Source of the DNA: Diphasiastrum complanatum
Lineage: Eukaryota; Streptophyta; Lycopodiopsida; Lycopodiales; Lycopodiaceae
Assembly (NCBI GenBank): GCA_029204225.1
Contig: CM055107.1
Span: 5,804,873-5,864,872, forward strand
DNA: 60,000 bases
Reading direction: 5' to 3'
Below the pieces are notes generated by a model that did no database searches, was not told the DNA's origin, and saw only the letters and a program-made list of their open reading frames with translations. The position numbers and the translations under genes were made by a program. Positions 22,034-34,456 of this stretch are shown piece after piece (the first letter of the stretch is position 1; each line of letters starts with the position of its first letter).

Positions 22034-22429
22034 ACTATTAGCAAAATCTTTTATTAAATGTACTTGATAGGAAAGATGACTATAGTTGATACTTTGGGAT
22101 CTTTAGATACATATGCTTTGTCAATATTCCTTTGCATGTAAGGAGTAAGGAAAATCGCATCTCTATCAAGAGGATGATGGTAGGATCCTCATATCTACCA
22201 ACAATCCAAGAGACTGAGGCTTGAGGAGGAGTCATCCCAACTCATGGTGCCAAGGAGATTTTCAAGAGGCAAGGCCGAGTCTATGTTGCTCACAATTCAT
22301 GGGAAAGAGGAGCAATTTTAATGTGGTATCTACTCCAACACATCCACTTTTGCTTCCAGTGCGAGCTTTTTTGCCTCCCTTTGAGACTTTGCTCAGTGGA
22401 CTCATTTTCAAAAGTACCTCTTCGAGTGG

Positions 22430-23306
22430 TTTCACTCGCATGCTTTCACCCAACTTATCAGTAATTCACCTTTCGACGAGACTTAGGCTCGTCTTCTGTC
22501 TTGTGCAGGCCCAGGTGCTGGTGCTTGGCTTGTTGCGCATCATGTTGTTCCACTCTTGCGTCTTTCTTCAAAGTTGTTTGTCACCGCTCTTCGAGTTAGA
22601 TTGGGTCTCCCCCATCCAGTGCTGGCGGGTTTGATGAAATGTTCATGTGGTCACCTTCTTGATTAAATTGGCACTCATTTCATGCGTTGCCCTTCTGGCG
22701 GGGATCGCACTGCATCCCACGATTCCATTTGTGACATACTGGCATCTATTGCACATGAGTGCATCTTTCATGTTGTCTGGGAGCAGATCCACATCTTGCA
22801 TGTGTCTGATTCACGGTCGTCTCGGTGTCGAGTTGATCTTGTTCTTTCGCGCGACGAGATTCGCACGCTTGGGATGTTGTTTTTGTTGATCCATCACGAC
22901 CAAACCTCCTTCGCCGTATTTATACTACTCAAGGTGCCGCTGTTTTTCACGCGACTTAAAATAAAGAGCGAGATTATTCACATCGCACTCCTGGAGAAGA
23001 CTTTATTACTTTTGCCTTGGAAACTTATGGGTGCCTGCATAAGAAATTCGATAATTTTCTATCGTCTTGTGCAAGTTTTGCAGCGAAGCTCCAAGGATGT
23101 GGTGCCTCACCTTTATGTATCATTCCGTCTTATTATCATCAATGAGTTTCTACCACTTTACAACGCACCAAAACTTCGACGTGCTGTAGTTGCAAGAACA
23201 ACAGCTTCACAATTTCATGCACTACCTAAACTTTTAACTATCTTATCTAGCGACTTTAATCTAGCAATAAGCTTTTATAATTACTTTGTGAGATTGTTGC
23301 ATTGTT
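22430..23306 (+). pseudogene. Non-LTR-type reverse transcriptase, C-terminal remnant
   Basis: Frames at about 22500-22640 read GPGAGAWLV then FVTALRVRLGLPHPV, and continue after a stop with GTHFMRCPSGGDRTASHDSI (about 22670-22720), HVVWEQIH and SRCRVDLVLSRDEIRTLG. Later, in another frame, ALETYGCLHKKFDNFLSSCA follows (about 23010-23070). This order (GAGAWL, ALRxRLGLPHP, HxxRCxxGGxRTxxHD, then ETYG) matches the conserved C-terminal region that follows RT in a family of plant and algal reverse-transcriptase proteins as I recall them. Several frameshifts and stops show it is dead. The RT core is not present. It lies between copia D and the FKBP13 promoter. Confidence 0.65.
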
Positions 23307-23431
23307 ATAGTTGATGTATATTATCTAAATTCGCGTTATGGCTTTTATTTTACATGCATTCCTTTATACATTTTTTTCCCATCTTTCATAAATAAAAACA
23401 GAAATTCATTCTTTAGCGAGTTGTTGCACCT

Positions 23432-23441
23432 GCCACGTGGC
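23432..23441 (+). promoter_or_regulatory. G-box palindrome GCCACGTGGC, distal
   Basis: Perfect 10-bp palindrome around the CACGTG core bound by plant bZIP and bHLH (including PIF and HY5-type) factors. It lies 301 bp upstream of the FKBP13 start codon. Confidence 0.65.
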
Positions 23442-23554
23442 GAGCGAAGGAATCCCCGTTCCCCATCTAGAGAATGGGAGACGTGTGACAGAGCTTTGCT
23501 TCGATCCAAATGCCTGGCACGGCTTATATCTCACGGCTAACCAGTTGGATTCCT

Positions 23555-23564
23555 GCCACGTGGC
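23555..23564 (+). promoter_or_regulatory. G-box palindrome GCCACGTGGC, proximal
   Basis: The same 10-bp palindrome as at 23432, 178 bp before the FKBP13 ATG. A half-site AACGTGGC follows at 23606-23613 and an ACGTGT at 23481. The pair suggests light-responsive control, in keeping with a thylakoid protein. Confidence 0.7.
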
Positions 23565-23675
23565 ATACTTTGCCACTTGGGAGATCATGAATGGCTGATG
23601 ATTAAAACGTGGCAAAATCTGAACGTTCGTGTCTAAATCTAACGGCGTCGTGATGTTCATCATCTGTTTGTTGAT

Positions 23676-23681
23676 TATATA
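23676..23681 (+). promoter_or_regulatory. FKBP13 TATA box (TATATA)
   Basis: The only good TATA element just upstream of the gene, 52 bp before the ATG at 23733. It predicts a start site near 23708 and a very short 5' leader. Confidence 0.6.
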
Positions 23682-23732
23682 TTGCATTTTGGTTCTATCT
23701 CGCACAATGGAAAGCTTGGAAGCGAGAGAGCT

Positions 23733-24134
23733 ATGGGAGCAACGATGATGCGCCTTCTCTCTCTTTCTTTCCTTGCTCCTCCTCCTGCTCTTCCTTCTTG
23801 TGCTTCGAGCCATACTATTCACGTTTCTCGCCATTGCGGAGTTGCCTCTGGGAGGCACAATGCCATTGCCATGCCTTTGAGCGACGAGGAATTAGCTATG
23901 GAGGTGCCCAGGGTTTGTTCCTCGCTCGTGGATGAGAGCGTGGTGGATTCCAGGCGAGGTGTATTGAGAATGGCTGCAGTTTTGGGATTTGGTGGGGCTT
24001 TGGGGACTATTTCTGATAATGCGGTTGCTTTAGAAGGATCGTGTGAAAACTTTACGGTTGCACCTTCGGGCCTGAGCTTCTGTGATAGCTTGTTAGGGGC
24101 TGGTGTTCCTGCTTCCAAAGGCATGCTTATAAAG
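23733..24134 (+). CDS. FKBP13: FKBP13 exon 1
   Basis: Residues 1-134: transit peptide, twin-arginine signal, first Cys pair and the first strands of the FKBP domain. It ends ATAAAG before GTGCTC, phase 0. Confidence 0.9.
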
Positions 24135-27100
24135 GTGCTCTCTGACTCGATTCTAGAAAGTGAATCGCGCTTTGTGTACACCTCGGAATGATTTGTGGCG
24201 CTTACTGAGTAAATTTTACGTCCCTGTCTTGCAGGCTCATTACACTGGAACGTTGGAGAATGGGCAAGTGTTTGATAGCAGTTATAAGCGAGGAAAACCA
24301 CTGGTTTTCCGAATAGGTGTTGGAGAGGTATTATTAATATGTTTTTCGTTGGGTAAGAATTGATTTTATCAATATAAACTTTTGGTCACAATAATTGTTT
24401 TCTTGATGACCAAAAACAATTTGTTCAGAACATTGAGATGGATTTCTTTTCTTGTCAATGAAATTCGTGAGAAAGGCGTGTCACATTGTCACGCCTGTCG
24501 CGTCTCCCAGGTAGCATCTGACAATGGATGCCCTTTCCAGGTTACTAGATACTCTTGAAGGAGACGATTCCGCAATCGTCGCTCCCTTCGATCTAGGATT
24601 CTGTTTGGCCCATAACCTGTGGTGTCTTTCTCCTCAAGAGACACTAGACCTTCCACCAGGCTATCGCCATCGTGCAAACATCTCTTCAGTTTGCTAACAT
24701 AAAATACTGGATGCACCTTGCATCCTACAGGTAGCTGTAGCTTATAAGCTACTTGGCTCACCTTCTTAATAATCAACCTTGGTCCACAATACCTAGGAGA
24801 TAACTTGGCGCACTTTCCTGTGCGTAGCACCTTCGACTTCGAAGGGACTAGGATATATTTCCATTCTCAAATTCCTGATAGGTACGGTTCTCGGGGAGCC
24901 TGATTAGACTTCAACAACTTACGCCACCACCTGTCAGCAAAATCAGTGAAATGGTAAGCAGCTTTGCGGACCCGCCAACCCTCATCAGTTGGGGACCATT
25001 TCAAATCAAATACTCTTCCCACTTATGCAACCACTGATCTACGATATCAGTATTGCGTTGGGGAGTGTTTCCAGCGAAACGAGTAGGTTTAATATCTTTG
25101 TCTTCTGGATAGAGTGGAGGTAATATAGGATGAAAAGCGAAAGACGGATAATGTGGAGCATACTGCGAGGAAGACGCATAACCACCAGCTACCATCATCG
25201 CTCACATCTCTGTGACGGTCTTTTCCACACTATCCATGCGAGCTTGCACAAAGGGGAAGTACCAGCAAGCGAACGGGCAGGCACTGTAGGCGGATTATGG
25301 GTAGGACTAAGCACAGGGCTAGGTGGTTGTGATGGAAGAGCAACGGGTGGACTTAGTGGAATATCTACTCTATCTTCCTCCATTATGTAACAAAACAGAG
25401 ACAGAACAAAATCAAACTAGAAATTGCACGTAGTAATAAAGCAACAAGAGAAGGCAAATCTGACCAAATTTTTTTCAACTACAAGATAGCAAAGAAAGAA
25501 AAGAGAAAAGGATGAGTTCTCCCTGGAATCCAAGCAAAGGAATCCCCTCAGGAAAGCGGTAGACTACAAAGATCACCGCTGGTCAAGCTTTAAAAAAAAC
25601 TTCTTTCTGGCCACCGTTTTGATTACAACAAGTATGCCTCAATTCCGCTGCTAGAAACAGGTCTGAAATAAGTGAACTGGAGCTGTAGAAACGAACCACT
25701 CCACGTCTATTCAAGTTGTATGGTCTTTTCCTCTCTTTCCAGCGATAAGATAAGCTGTAGGAGGGCGCTAGATCAGCGCTAGAACATCGCTCCAATTCCC
25801 ACGTTTTTTTGGATGCTAATAGATCTTCCAAATAGCACTGGAATAGCTGGAATAGGTGCGTTAGATCAGTAGCGAATTGGTGCCCCCAAAACTCTTCGAG
25901 TTTGAAACTATTTCCCTCCCTCTCAACATTGGAAAACTGGTATAGGAGGGCGATGGACCATCTGAAAAAAATTTACCCAATTTTTTCTCCCTAAAAATGG
26001 ATTTTTTGTGGCTCCTTGTATGCTGCAACAGCAGCGATGGAGGCTCACCTTACTTTTCCAATCTTTCTCCCACGTTTTCTCCCTCCACAATCCTTCAAAA
26101 ACAAGCAAAATCTGACAATTTCTACACTTTCTCTCTCTAGAACGATGTTTTCTCTCTCTAGAACGATGCTCTGATACCAATTCTCACAAGCTAGTCTCTC
26201 CAAGCTCGTGAATCCTAGAAGCCGGTGTGTAGAATTAACCTCCCAACCATAGGCACTCCCTCCTTGAGTCCTTCTACCTGCTATTCCCGTCAACTGGCAC
26301 ATGGCATCCACCTGTGGGTGATCAGTCCACCTGGCATGCCTGGCCCCAGTGACCTTGTCGACTAGCATCTCGTCACTGACGGCTAGGGTCCCGATGGTCA
26401 AGACACTGCATCTCTGACAACTTGTCAGGCGGCCACACCGGGTCACTGCTCGTGACGCACCGGTCCCAACTTGGGACAAATGTCCTCCTCGGTCACCGGC
26501 CCTTGCCAATACTTGGCCTCAGGCCCTCTGGTGACCGGCCGTGCCAAGGTCATGATAGAGTCGTAACTGGACTCTAACAACTACTCTCTCAATTCTTTAT
26601 TGTCTATGAATCTTTGTATATTGATCTTGCACTATAGATTCTTTGTTGGTTATGATGTTTCCTGTAGGTATGCAATGAGTGTGTTATGGACCCACCCCTT
26701 TGGGTCCCACACCTTACTTGAAACCGGATGTTGGACTAAGGCCTATTGAAACCAGATGTTGGACTAGGGCCTATTGACTTGACCAATGACTTGTGGACCG
26801 CATGCATGCCACTTATCATATTCAAGGATATGTGTTCGGCATGGAGACTACTACCTTGCTAGTATAGATGGGGAGGAGATCTCAATTACTATCGATCTAT
26901 CTACCTAGGAGAAGGTGGACAATAGTGTGCACATGCATAGCAAGGATGAGAGCTCGCCAGGGGTAGGAGATGGTTGAAAGGTGTTGGGGTGGTATGGTTG
27001 GGCATGGACGGTGGATGTAGATTAGATATCCTATGGTAGGGTGGATCTGTTAGGAATTCATGTTTATTTGATACCCCTTAATGATAGTTTGGCCATGCCT

Positions 27101-30100
27101 GCGTGCTATTTTTAGGGGCCATTCTATAGTAAATTCATTTTTAAGGCTTATGCATGTAGGTGGGCGCACTACAAATAGATTAGGATCTATTTAGTACTTA
27201 GTTCATTTTTGGCCTTTACCAAATATAAGTAGTATTATTAGCAATTAGCTTTTGTTATTTTGCTAATTGTTTTAGGCTCTTAGCTTTTCTCATTCATTAG
27301 AGAAACTATTTAAGTAGGCTGGCGCCCCACCACAATTATTCTATTATGCTAGAGCAATTGCTCAATTCTCCTATGATTTGCATTCTCTCTATGCTTGGTT
27401 TTGTGTGAGTGCTAGTAGGACTAGCATCTTCATCTAGAATTTGTATCACAAATTCTGACATGGTATCAGAGCAGGCTCTTTGGTGAGAGAGAGAGAGTTT
27501 GTGTTTGCAGGTGTGCTGCATGTGGAGTCAACGTTGTTAGGAAAACAACAGGAATCTTCTAGGAGAAGATTGACGGAAAGTTATTGGTTGTCAACAGACC
27601 TGAATCAAAATTTTTTTGGTTGTTTGCTAGTTTACTGGTGTAGGTCACATCTGGAGCAGGCTTTACCCGAGGACGACGGATCTGTTTCAGGTACTTTTGA
27701 GGGCGGCAGTACCTAGTGCAGATACTTCTGAGGGCGGCAGTATTTGGTGTAGACACTTCTGAGGGCGGCAATAGCTGGGGAAGGTACTTCTGAGGGCGGA
27801 AGGCACTTCTGAGGGCAGCAGGACCTGGTGCAGGCCCGGACAGGTAGCATCTGAGGTAGGCGGACTTGGTGCAGGCCCGAACAGGCAACATCTGAGGTAG
27901 GCGGACAGGTAGCATCTGAGGTAGGCAGACCTGGTGCAGGCGGTAACTGGGCAGGTGCAGGAGCATCTGAGGAAGGCAGACCTGGTGTAGGTTCAGACAG
28001 GCAGTACCAGGACAGGTGATATCCAGGGAAGGCTGAATCAAGTTGTTGGGAGTTGTTGTAGATCAATACAATGGCAGGATTGAACGATGCTGTGTTGCCA
28101 GAGTCTAGCAAGCTAGATGGAACAAACTTACCACTGATAGAGAGTTGCGGGAGTATCAGAGACGTAGAAGAAAAGCTCATCATATCATCAACTTATCAGT
28201 TAGAGATATGATTATACCTCATATCAGAGATGCTGCTGGACCCAAGGAGGCTTGGGATATACTGAAGAACTTGTATGAGATGGTAAATTAGTCATGGATC
28301 TTGTTATTGACTAATAAGCTTCACAAGTTGAAGATGGGTACAGGTGAATCAGTAACAAACTACTTCACTCGAGTGAAAGATCTGAGCGGGCAACTTATTG
28401 CAGTTGGAGAAAGTGTTCAAGATTCAGTATTGGTATCCATTGTACTTAATAGTCTACCTTTGGCCTATCAGAACTCTGTAATGATGCTATCATTAAGAGA
28501 AACGAGGCCTTCTTTCGATGAGCTAAATGCCATTTTACTACAGGAAGAAATGAGACGACAAAATATTGTCAACAAGGACGATTTCAAGGAACAGGCAGTT
28601 TTGGCAAAGAAGCAAGAGCAAAGTTCCAAGAAGGGTGGCAAAGGGAAGAAGAAGAAGAAGAAGCAGCAAGATATGGAGGAGAATCTCAGAAGATGTAAAG
28701 AAAGTGGTTCGAAAAGGAAACTGCTTTATTTGCGGAAAATCAGGACATTATGCAAAGGAGTGCTGGCACAACAAACTCAAGAAAAAGCAGGACGAGAATT
28801 TGCTGAAGAAGAAGAAACATCTAATGCAAAATTGAGTGATTTGGATCTTGAAGACTATGAGTTGTTTTCGGCATTGACATCTTCTAGTGGTGGCTTCTCG
28901 AAGGAAGATGACTATTGGTTTATTGATTCAGGAGCTTCTAAGCACATGACACCTAGGCGAAATTGGCTATCTAATTTCCAAAAATTAGATGATGGGTCAA
29001 ATGTGAAGTTGGGGGACAACTACACATATGATATGAAGGGAGTTGGAAAAGTACAAGTACAAACTACCTTCAGGGAAGATTGGAAACACAAAGGATGTGC
29101 TTTATGTACCAGGAATCAAGAAAAACTTACTCTCAATATCAGCTATTGCAAAGCAACACATGGTGGTGCAGTTTGATGAACACACGGTGTCTCATCAAGA
29201 GGAAAATAATGAAGTAGCTGAGGGCATACTTGCAGGGCGGTTGTATAAACTTCAAGCTCAGGTGGTGGATCATCATGCAAGTGTTGCGGATACTGAATCA
29301 TTAAGTTATGGCACGAGAGGTTTGGACATCTGAATTACAAAAGTCTACAAGTCTTGAGGAAATTTAACATGGTTACAAGTTTACCTCAAGTCATTTTTTA
29401 TCACAAGGTTTGTGAAGGCTGTGTCTTAGGCAAGCATCATATGAAGAAATTTTTGCCTAGTACATTCAGGGTGAAAAATGTTCTAGAACTTGTTCATACA
29501 AATTTGTGTGGTCCTATGAGGACTCAATCTTATGGGGAAGCAAGTTACTTTATGGTGTTTGTGGATGACTATTCTAGGAAGACATGGATCTATCATCTGA
29601 AGAATAAGGGTGAAGCTTTCAAGTATTTCACATGGTTTAAGACACATGTGGGGAAAGAAACAGATAAACAAATTAAGATACTTCGCTCGGACAAAGGGGG
29701 AGAGTATTTTTCTACGGAATTTTAGGTGTTTTGCAAGAGTCACGGTATAAAGAGACAATTTGCAAATATGGACACGCCTCAACAAAATGGAGTTGCAGAA
29801 AGAAAGAACCGGTTTATAGTAGAAACTGCAAGGAGTATGCTCAAGAGTAAAAATCTTCCAAATATGTTTTGGGGTGAAGCAATTAAGACGGTGGTTTATC
29901 TTTTGAATCAAAGTCCTACAAAGGTTGTAGAGAATCGAACTCCAAAGGAAGCTTACACGGGTTGGAAGCTAGATGTAAGTCATTTGAGAGTGTTTGGGAA
30001 TATTTTGATAAGGATCAAAATGGAGGAATCCCTATATTATGTGATGAGTTATTACAGGAACCTGAAGACACATGTATCGCCTACGCCAATTCAAGAACCT

Positions 30101-33100
30101 AGAGTGACTTTGGTTGAGATAGGAAAGAGGAAGGAGAGATAAAGTATACGGGATACTTATTCACCTCCTACTTCCCCAGGCAGAAAGCATCCTACATCAG
30201 AAGCTAGAAGATTGCCTAGGTGGTACTATGAAACTATCAAGGATAGCGTTATTATGGAACAGGGAGAGTCCAGTATGCATGGAACTAGGATATCAACTAG
30301 ACTTGAAAAGCAACATGAAGATCAAGATCGACAAGAGGTTCGATAGGAGGATCATCAAGAAGATGGGGATGTACATTTTGCATATATGGCCACAATATTA
30401 GAAACCAAGGATCCATCTACTTTCAGAGAGGCTGAAAAAGAGGATATTTGGATGAAAGCTATGGATGAGGAGTGCGACTCAATCATGAAGAACAAGACTT
30501 GGAGACTTGTTCAGTTATCTACAGGTAAAAAGGCCATTGGATGCAAGTGGGTCTATAGAGCTAAGTACAAATCAGATGGTTCTATAGATAAAGAGGATTG
30601 ACACATACTTTGAGGAGCTTGGCTTTTAGAGAAGTAGTTCGGAGCATACACTTTATGATTTGATCAAGGATAATCATATTGTTATTGTAGTGATGCATGT
30701 GGATGATCTTGTTATTACAGGATCAGATCTAGTATGATTCAGGGAATCAAGAAAGATCTCTCATCAGAGTTTGATATGAAAGATCTTGGTTCACTACAAT
30801 CTTTTCTTCGGATTGAGGTATGGAGAGTAGCACAGGGACTATTTATTTCTCAATCTAAGTATGCTCATGAACTTTTTGAAAAGTTCAATATGTCAGAGTG
30901 CAAGCCTATTTCTACACCATATGATAGTGGATGTAAGCTTACTAAAGCTGAGGAAGATCAGGATGTAGATGAGACTTTATATAGAAATCTTGTTGAAAGC
31001 TTAATCTATCTAACTACTACAAGACCATATATTGCTTATGCTGTGAGTATGGTTAGTCAGTTTATGGCTAAGCCTAAGCAGATTCATTGGAAAGCTGCTA
31101 AGCGAATACTCAGATATATCCAGGGCACTTTGAGATTTGGTATTCTCTATGGTAGATAGGATGATTAGAAGTTACAGGGATATGTGGATGCTGATTGGGT
31201 TGGAGATGCAGAAGACCGAAGATCTACTACAGGTTATGTTTTTAGTCTTGGTTCTGGTGTCACCATTTGGAATTCAAAGAAGCAACATACTATTGCTTTA
31301 TCATCTACAGAGGCAGAATATCGAGCTACTACGAGTGCAACATGTGAAGCAATATGGTTGCGAAGGATTCTACATGTAGATCTACATATGGTACAAGATT
31401 CACCTACGATACTTCAATGCGACAATCAGGATTGTATTAAATTGGCGAAAAATCCAGCTTTTCACAACAGGACAAAGCATATTGAAGTACAACAACACTT
31501 CATCAGAGAGAAAATTCAAAGTGATGAAGTGGAGCTTATCTATTGCCCTACGGAAGAGCAAGTTGTAGATATCTTTACCAAAGGTCTTGGCAAAGAAAAA
31601 TTTCAGAAGTTTAGAGAACTGAGTAATAGATAACAAAGTAAACATTAAGGGGGAGTGTTAGGAATTAATGTTTATATAAATTTGTGAAATTGGATATATC
31701 TAATTTCACAAAATATATATTAATGTTTATTTGATACCCCTTAATGATAGTTTGGCCATGCTCGCGTGCTATTTTTAAAGGCCATTCTATTTATAGTGAA
31801 TTTGTTTTTTAAGGCTTATGCATGTAGGTGGGTGCACTACATATAGATTAGGATCTATTTAGTACTTAGAAGTTCATTTCTGGTCTTTACCAAATATAGG
31901 TAGTATTATTAGCAATTAGCTTTTGCTATTTTGCTATTTGCTTTAGGCTCTTAGCATTTCTCATTCATTAGAGAAACTATTTAAGTAGGCTGGCGCCCCA
32001 CCACAATTATTCTATTATGCTAGAGCAATTGCTCAATTCTCCTATGATCTGAATTCTCTCTATGCTTGGTTTTGTGTACTAGTAGGACTAGTATCTTCAT
32101 CTAGAATTTGTATCACAAATTGCTATGGGCAATACCTCAAAGGGATTTTTTGGAGATTAAGAAAGCTTTTGAGAAAGTTGACTAATTGTTGTTAACACTT
32201 TCAGTTGTTGCCTTGGTTGAAGTTCTATATATCTCCTCCTTTGCAAGGGTACACAACCTAAAGGGGGGGCTGAAGTTATGGGTGCTACTCTTGCCCATGA
32301 TGTTGATTCCCTTATGATGGCTATCAACTGTTGACAACAACAAATTATTGATATGCAGGCAAAGCATAGTAGGGAACAACATGAGTTGAAGGAATTGGCC
32401 TATGCAGACAAGGCAATCGCACCATCCTTTGTTTATGCCTAATCTTTTCATACGTGATAAGAAGGATAGATCCCCCAACGGTGTCATTTTTGTGGTTGGA
32501 TCGATGGATTTCGCAATTCTCTATGCATGATTCACCAGACCACAATAAGATCAGTATGGCTGTCATGTACTTGCGAGGCAAAGTTTTGACGTGGTGGAAA
32601 GATCTTTGTGGGAAGCTAGAAGTCCCCAAGACTTGGGAGGAATTTTGTAAGCTTTCAGGGTGTGGCCTTCTTACCCATCCTGGATGACTTCGATTTCTAT
32701 CGACAACATCCAATGATTCACATTGGGAGTTGGCCCCTTTATGCGTATTTACAAGGGGTATATTCTTGTTTTGCTACAAGAATAGATCCTACTTTGGTTA
32801 AGTTGCTTCGTATCTTGGGTTTACCCAAGGAGTTTCAGTTAGAAGTTAGGAGGAACCAGCCTCTTACCCTCAAAGATGCAGTTTACCATGCCAAGATATA
32901 CGATGACACTTGTATAGTGGCTAAGTTTGAGCCTAGTGGATAGCTCAAGGCAAAGGGTAGGAAGTCCTGTTTTTTTTTTCAAAGAAAGGAAATGAAAAGG
33001 TAAAGCATTCATCTATAGGGGCCAGTAGATCAAAGAAAAGATCTTCGATGGACCAAGAGACCTTTTGTCATGTTGGACTTGTAAATTGTAAATATTCAAA

Positions 33101-34395
33101 TGGCTCAAAATAGCATGTGGTGTTTTGTAAGAAAATGTAAATAGCAGGTTTTGGTTAACTTGTCGATTTGCTTGTATTTGGTATGGGGTACAACATCAAG
33201 ATGTGATGCTATTTTGGTTGGATTGGTGGAACCATTTTTTCATGCACAATTCATTGAATAGTACAAAGAGTGCTATTGCCCTCATTTTCTTACGTAGGAA
33301 GCCGTATAGTTGATGGCGGGATCTTATAGAGAGGGCTAATACCCCTACCACATTGGTTGCTTTTCAAGATTTCGAAGTGGCATTTGTATTGGTTCTTTTG
33401 ATTTCAAATATTATCATCCTACCTTTTATATGGGGAATAGGCTATCAAATGCCTATTTACATGAATTCCAAGAGGTTTTGATGCGATTCATTTCGCAAAT
33501 CGACCCCACTCTTGTAAAGTTACATTTCCTTTGGAGGGTTCCAAAGGATTACTGGCATGCGTAGTTCCACCAACTGCAAACCTTGGAAGATGCATTTATT
33601 TTGGACACCCATTTAGGGGCTCCTAAGGATTTTTGCATCAACTCAGTCCATCGAGTCTTCTTACTTCTCAAATCATTTTGATTACAAAAGTATCTTAGAG
33701 ATTGGTGATCATTAGTCACGGTGAACTTGCTACCGTACATGTAATGTCTCCAAGACTTCAATTCATGAATCACAAAGAATGGCTCTTTTTGATGGATAGA
33801 GGACTTCACTTGTGCATCAATTAACTTCTTGCTTTCAAAAGCTACATGTTTTTCAATTTGCAAAAGCAAGTAAAATGCTTTTTAATTTCTTGAACAACTT
33901 CATGGTTCACACATTCAAATTACAAGTATATATACATGAACTTACACAATTTTGAAAGCTGAAATGCAAAACAAATGAATATTTTGTTCCTTGTGTTTGG
34001 GAACATGGGAACAACTTCCCAAAAATTCCTAATGTCTGGGAACGTGGGAACGTGTTCCCAAGGAGTGAGAACGAGTTCCCTGGTAACTATGCTTCTAATA
34101 TAAAAAGGAATGAAATATTCTTTCTGTAGTTCACGGCTGAATGTTTCCTTTTGATAATCATTTGATTTGAGGCAGTGAGAAGGACTTGCTTGTGTTGCTC
34201 ATTTCTGGAGGGCGTTCTTTGGTTGTAAAAATGCGTGTGATGTTCAAGTTCCTATCATACCATTATAATATACTGTTGTTGATTCCGTGAAGTTTTAGAC
34301 AGGTGATCAAGGGTTGGGATGATGGCATCCTGGGGACAGTAGGCATACCTCCAATGCTTGCAGGTACAGAAGTTTTTATTATGATTTTCAAGCTT

Positions 34396-34456
<61 letters not shown>

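Noticed and set aside
22682-23314. 210-codon frame taken as an intact unknown protein
   Set aside because: Only its first third follows the RT-family motifs; the later motifs (ETYGCLH) lie in another frame, so it is a frameshifted remnant.
26045-26509. 154-codon minus-strand frame in FKBP13 intron 2
   Set aside because: Overlaps the primer-binding site and LTR of the chromovirus; no domain.
27559-28183. Two Pro/Leu-rich minus-strand frames of about 160 codons
   Set aside because: Antisense to the copia G leader repeats and gag start; periodic composition comes from the tandem array.
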